A DNA stretch of 64,000 nucleotides from Adiantum capillus-veneris (Eukaryota; Streptophyta; Polypodiopsida; Polypodiales; Pteridaceae): positions 155,715,057 through 155,779,056 of the forward strand of contig CM043952.1 of NCBI GenBank assembly GCA_014529385.2, written 5' to 3'. The notes under the pieces are model-generated. The model saw only the letters and a list, made by a program, of their open reading frames with translations, did not search any database and was not told where the DNA came from. Positions 61,281-64,000 of this stretch are shown here, piece by piece. Made by a program: the position numbers and the translations under genes. Every line of letters begins with the position of its first letter. Position 1 is the stretch's first letter.

Positions 61281-61309
61281 AAAAACTCAGATCTCAGATC
61301 TGAGTTTTT
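61281..61309. repeat. Near-perfect palindrome (14-bp arms)
   Basis: AAAAACTCAGATCT, one spacer C, AGATCTGAGTTTTT. On one strand it would form a tight hairpin ending in a T-run. Its role is unknown. Confidence 0.85.
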
Positions 61310-61345
61310 CGGCGCCCTCAAGCAAGGAGCAGGTAACGCTCTCCC

Positions 61346-61383
<38 letters not shown>

Positions 61384-61529
61384 CTCCACACACACACACA
61401 CACACACGAGGAGAGGAAGGAGAGCCAGGTATGCTCCTTCCCTCTCCTCATTCTCATGTTCCCTTCCCCTCTTTCTCTCTCCCTCTCTCTCTCTCTCACA
61501 CACACACATACACACACACACATAGTGTT

Positions 61530-61586
<57 letters not shown>

Positions 61587-61588
61587 TA

Positions 61589-64000
61589 GTTCTATTATCG
61601 TCCTGGGAGGTCAAATATGACCTATGGGACCGAATGAACATGTCACGTGGTGTGAGTGGAGTTCATAAGTGACTCTCGATGCTCAAAAATGGCTGAAATG
61701 AGCGTCGCAATAGAGAGTCCACATCGTGGTTGGGAGAGGAAGGTATGTAGGGAGAGCTCATGGCTGAATATATGGGGAAAAGAGGACCTAATGTGGTCAA
61801 AAGATGAGCACTCAAGTAGTGTGTGGTACTCACTCTCTCGCACTTGACGAGGGCATAAGGTGCAAAGTCGATGACACTCCTCGCCAGTGCCCCAACGTCC
61901 TGTCTCGCAGCGTAGAGAATGGGAGCTAAGATGAATGGAGGCAATGGTGCGGATCGCACTCAACGGGATGGGCTCAAGGATGTAGGAATGGGTTCGGTTA
62001 CCTCGTTCCGAGAAGAAGAGAGATTTGTAGTTTGGGGCAACGTGTGTGGTGTAATGGCTGAAGCGAGAACCTCCGAATTTCTCCCAAGCCATGATACATT
62101 GGCGTTGTAAGAAGGCCTCATTAACTTGGGAGTCGATCGACGCATCCTTGACCAAGTGACATGCATCCCATCTTCCAAACCATTTCTTGATATCAAGCAT
62201 CCACCCCGAACTTAGTATTTTGCTCTTGCATGTCTTTTGAACCTTTTGACTTGCTTCATATGCGATTCTAGGAAGTTGATGCAAAGGGCTACGTTGTGTC
62301 TTACGCATGTACTCCACAACCCTTTCCATGCCCAAGACCTCAATGGGAAGCGATCCGGACTCAAGAAGTAAGAGCATGTAGGGTGTTTGTGTCTTGACTT
62401 GGAGAAAGTTGGTGAGAAAACGCTTTTGGACATTCTCAAACTCTTTCCAAGTAGACTTCCCGATGCTTCCACCCCACACCTCCACTCCATAAACAAGCAC
62501 CGGTGTCACCAATGTGTCAAAGAGGTACTTTTTGAGAGCCCAACACTTGATCTCTCCTGCATTGCACATGTTCTCAAATGCATAATAAGCCCTCTTTCCG
62601 GCTTCCAAGCGACGCATTGCACAATCCTTCCATTTATGATTGGATGGAACCTCAAGGCCAAGGTACTTGAAGTGATCTACCACTTCAAGTTTCTCATTGT
62701 TGTATACAATGCATGGATTTTCGTCATTGAGGGTCTTTACAAGCATAACCTTGGTTTTGGATCCATTCACGATCAGCCCGCTATGTAGGCAAAAGCGTTC
62801 CAAGACACTCATAAGCTTTTGCGCATCTTCTAAGGTATGTGCCAAGAGCACTACATCATCGGCATAAAGCAAAAGCATGATCACCGCATTTCCAATCTTA
62901 ACCTCTTCTATGCCTTCTTGCTGCATAAAATCAAGAACCATGTATTCCAATTCATCAATGAGTAGCCCAAAGAGGGTTGGGGAAAGTGGGCATCCTTGTT
63001 TGACACCAATAGTGCTTGCAAAAAATTCTGAAATTCCATCTCCCATACGTAATCGACATATCACTTTTTGGTAGATGCGAAAGACTGCATGCATAAATTC
63101 TCTCGGCACTTGAAGGCTTTGCATACGTCTCCAAAGATTTCCTCGTGGTACCATGTCAAAAGCTTTCTTGAAATCCACAAAACAACAATACAACTTTTTT
63201 CCTTTCAGTTGAGACGCTTCCATAAGAACTCGAAGAGTGACAAGGTGATCAATAGTGCTATGATGCTTTCGAAAACCTGCTTGGCCAAGCGCACGTTTGC
63301 AATTCTTTTCAGCCCATTCACTTATCTTCATCTCCATGATACATCCAAATAACTTTGCCATCAAAGAACCAACCATTATAGTGCGATAGTTGTTCACATT
63401 GTTTACATCTCCTCCTTTGTGCAAAGGTTTGATCCAATTTGCACTCCAATCATGAGGCATGCCATACTGAAGTGCAAGGTTAAACATATCGCATATCCAA
63501 TATTGTGTTTTCTTGCTTGTCCATTTAATCATTTCAGCCTTGACACCTTGAAGGTCACCTGCCTTGCGAGTAGCAAGTTTCTCAAGCGCGTGGCATACAT
63601 CTTCAATGGTAAAGAAGGGAGACATAAATGGAAGGGAGCTACAACCCTCCATCTTATCAACATTGGGTTGCTCATAGAGGTTCTTACAATGCATATACAT
63701 ATCCTCAAGAGTCAAGTCACCAAAGCTCTCAACGCGCTTGCCTTTTAGATTTTGCCAAAACTTGCCACATGCATGTGCTTTCTCTTGTGCTAAAAGAAGT
63801 TGTTTTTCGACTTCCCACCTTCTCCTCTTCTTTTGAACAAGTGCTTTGTATGTGTGTGAACATTCCAAGTAAACTTCCTTGTCTTTGATTGCATCCAATC
63901 TTAGCAAGTGTTTTCGGGCTTGACTACATTCCATGTCAAACCATTTCTTCTTGGTGCTACCCTTCTTAGACCTTTTGCAAGACATGTGTTTCGCCGAAAA
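61589..64000 (-). mobile_element. LINE retrotransposon, 3' part, continues past window
   Basis: The 3' end is GGACGATAATAGAAC followed by a short (TATC)n and (CT)n on the minus strand. This is the same end as the fragment at 14814-15874. The 5' part, including any endonuclease and ORF1, lies beyond 64000. It sits inside the CACTA element next to (GA)n. Confidence 0.9.
61643..64000 (-). CDS. LINE ORF2 reverse transcriptase, partial, open
   Basis: The frame is open over more than 780 codons from the window edge to the stop at 61643, with no internal stop. The codons upstream of the first visible ATG are also open, so the true start is outside the window. RT motifs in order: WIKPLHKGGDVNNVNNYRTI, AGFRKHHSTIDHLVTLR, CFVDFKKAFDMVPRGNLW (motif A), GVKQGCPLSPTLFGLLIDEL (motif B), LLLYADDVVLLA (motif C, YADD intact) and HFKYLGLEV. 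A C-terminal Cys/His segment CHRLCTLCPRQVRESEYHTL follows. This is a typical non-LTR RT; the clade (L1-like or Jockey/Tad-like) is not clear without the endonuclease. It looks recent and possibly active. Confidence 0.9.
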   Translation of the reverse strand, partial: FSAKHMSCKRSKKGSTKKKWFDMECSQARKHLLRLDAIKDKEVYLECSHTYKALVQKKRRRWEVEKQLLLAQEKAHACGKFWQNLKGKRVESFGDLTLEDMYMHCKNLYEQPNVDKMEGCSSLPFMSPFFTIEDVCHALEKLATRKAGDLQGVKAEMIKWTSKKTQYWICDMFNLALQYGMPHDWSANWIKPLHKGGDVNNVNNYRTIMVGSLMAKLFGCIMEMKISEWAEKNCKRALGQAGFRKHHSTIDHLVTLRVLMEASQLKGKKLYCCFVDFKKAFDMVPRGNLWRRMQSLQVPREFMHAVFRIYQKVICRLRMGDGISEFFASTIGVKQGCPLSPTLFGLLIDELEYMVLDFMQQEGIEEVKIGNAVIMLLLYADDVVLLAHTLEDAQKLMSVLERFCLHSGLIVNGSKTKVMLVKTLNDENPCIVYNNEKLEVVDHFKYLGLEVPSNHKWKDCAMRRLEAGKRAYYAFENMCNAGEIKCWALKKYLFDTLVTPVLVYGVEVWGGSIGKSTWKEFENVQKRFLTNFLQVKTQTPYMLLLLESGSLPIEVLGMERVVEYMRKTQRSPLHQLPRIAYEASQKVQKTCKSKILSSGWMLDIKKWFGRWDACHLVKDASIDSQVNEAFLQRQCIMAWEKFGGSRFSHYTTHVAPNYKSLFFSERGNRTHSYILEPIPLSAIRTIASIHLSSHSLRCETGRWGTGEECHRLCTLCPRQVRESEYHTLLECSSFDHIRSSFPHIFSHELSLHTFLSQPRCGLSIATLISAIFEHRESLMNSTHTT

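Larger units (their letters stand above)
61118..64000. mobile_element. CACTA-type DNA transposon, one end visible
   Basis: The terminus reads CACTACAAGAGGC, the plant CACTA terminal inverted repeat with a small variation, at the exact point where LTR-C similarity stops. GCGACGCT and its complement repeat several times in the first 140 bp, as in CACTA subterminal regions. No transposase is visible. The interior in this window is occupied by microsatellites and a LINE. The other end must lie beyond 64000. Confidence 0.75.

Overview
The window looks like intergenic DNA from a large, repeat-rich land-plant genome, probably not a flowering plant. A fern or lycophyte is my best guess, based on the mix of Ty1/copia and Ty3/gypsy chromovirus elements, plant-type CACTA ends, a Penelope-like reverse transcriptase, a ZNFX1-like zinc-finger fragment and very long CA/GA microsatellites. 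I found no intact host gene, tRNA, rRNA or CRISPR array. Almost everything I can explain is transposable element, and most of it is nested.

Layout. (1) 1-1808 is non-coding flank with short repeats, ending in an (AC)n tract. (2) An old, defective Ty1/copia element (Copia-1, + strand) spans 1813-45288 with a CTTCC target duplication on both sides. Its own sequence is only about 4.5 kb; the rest is inserts. (3) The first insert is an LTR element at 3483-12435 that encodes Gag and protease but no reverse transcriptase or integrase. It sits inside the Copia-1 protease active-site motif (5-bp duplication ATAGT). (4) The second insert is a ~30-kb block, 12708-42696, with 14-bp terminal inverted repeats and an 8-bp duplication GATCTCAA. 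Removing it restores the Copia-1 reading frame. This block holds a 5'-truncated LINE (14814-15874), a ZNFX1-like fragment (20390-20966), a 12.5-kb Penelope-like element with 4.2-kb direct repeats bounded by (CA)n (22717-35200), and a second Copia element on the minus strand (36895-42183, duplication TTTCC).

Right of Copia-1, 45538-61117 is a minus-strand Ty3/gypsy chromovirus array in the order fragment - LTR - internal - LTR - internal - LTR. Neighbouring units share LTRs. Both internal regions carry gag, protease, RT, RNase H, integrase and chromodomain sequences broken by stops and frameshifts. The last LTR is cut at 61118 by a CACTA-type transposon end with strong hairpins. Inside that element is a near-identical sister of the 14.8-kb LINE, with an open 780-codon RT frame that runs off the window edge.

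How it fits together. The target duplications and restored frames give a relative order: the gypsy array and Copia-1 came first; then the Gag-protease element and the 30-kb inverted-repeat element entered Copia-1; and Copia-2, the Penelope-like element and the LINE lie inside the latter. The most unusual object is the Penelope-like unit. It has a Gag-like N-terminal half with an RG-rich stretch, an RT with no visible endonuclease, inferred introns, a first exon inside the terminal repeats, and an antisense ~171-residue ORF kept open in both repeats.
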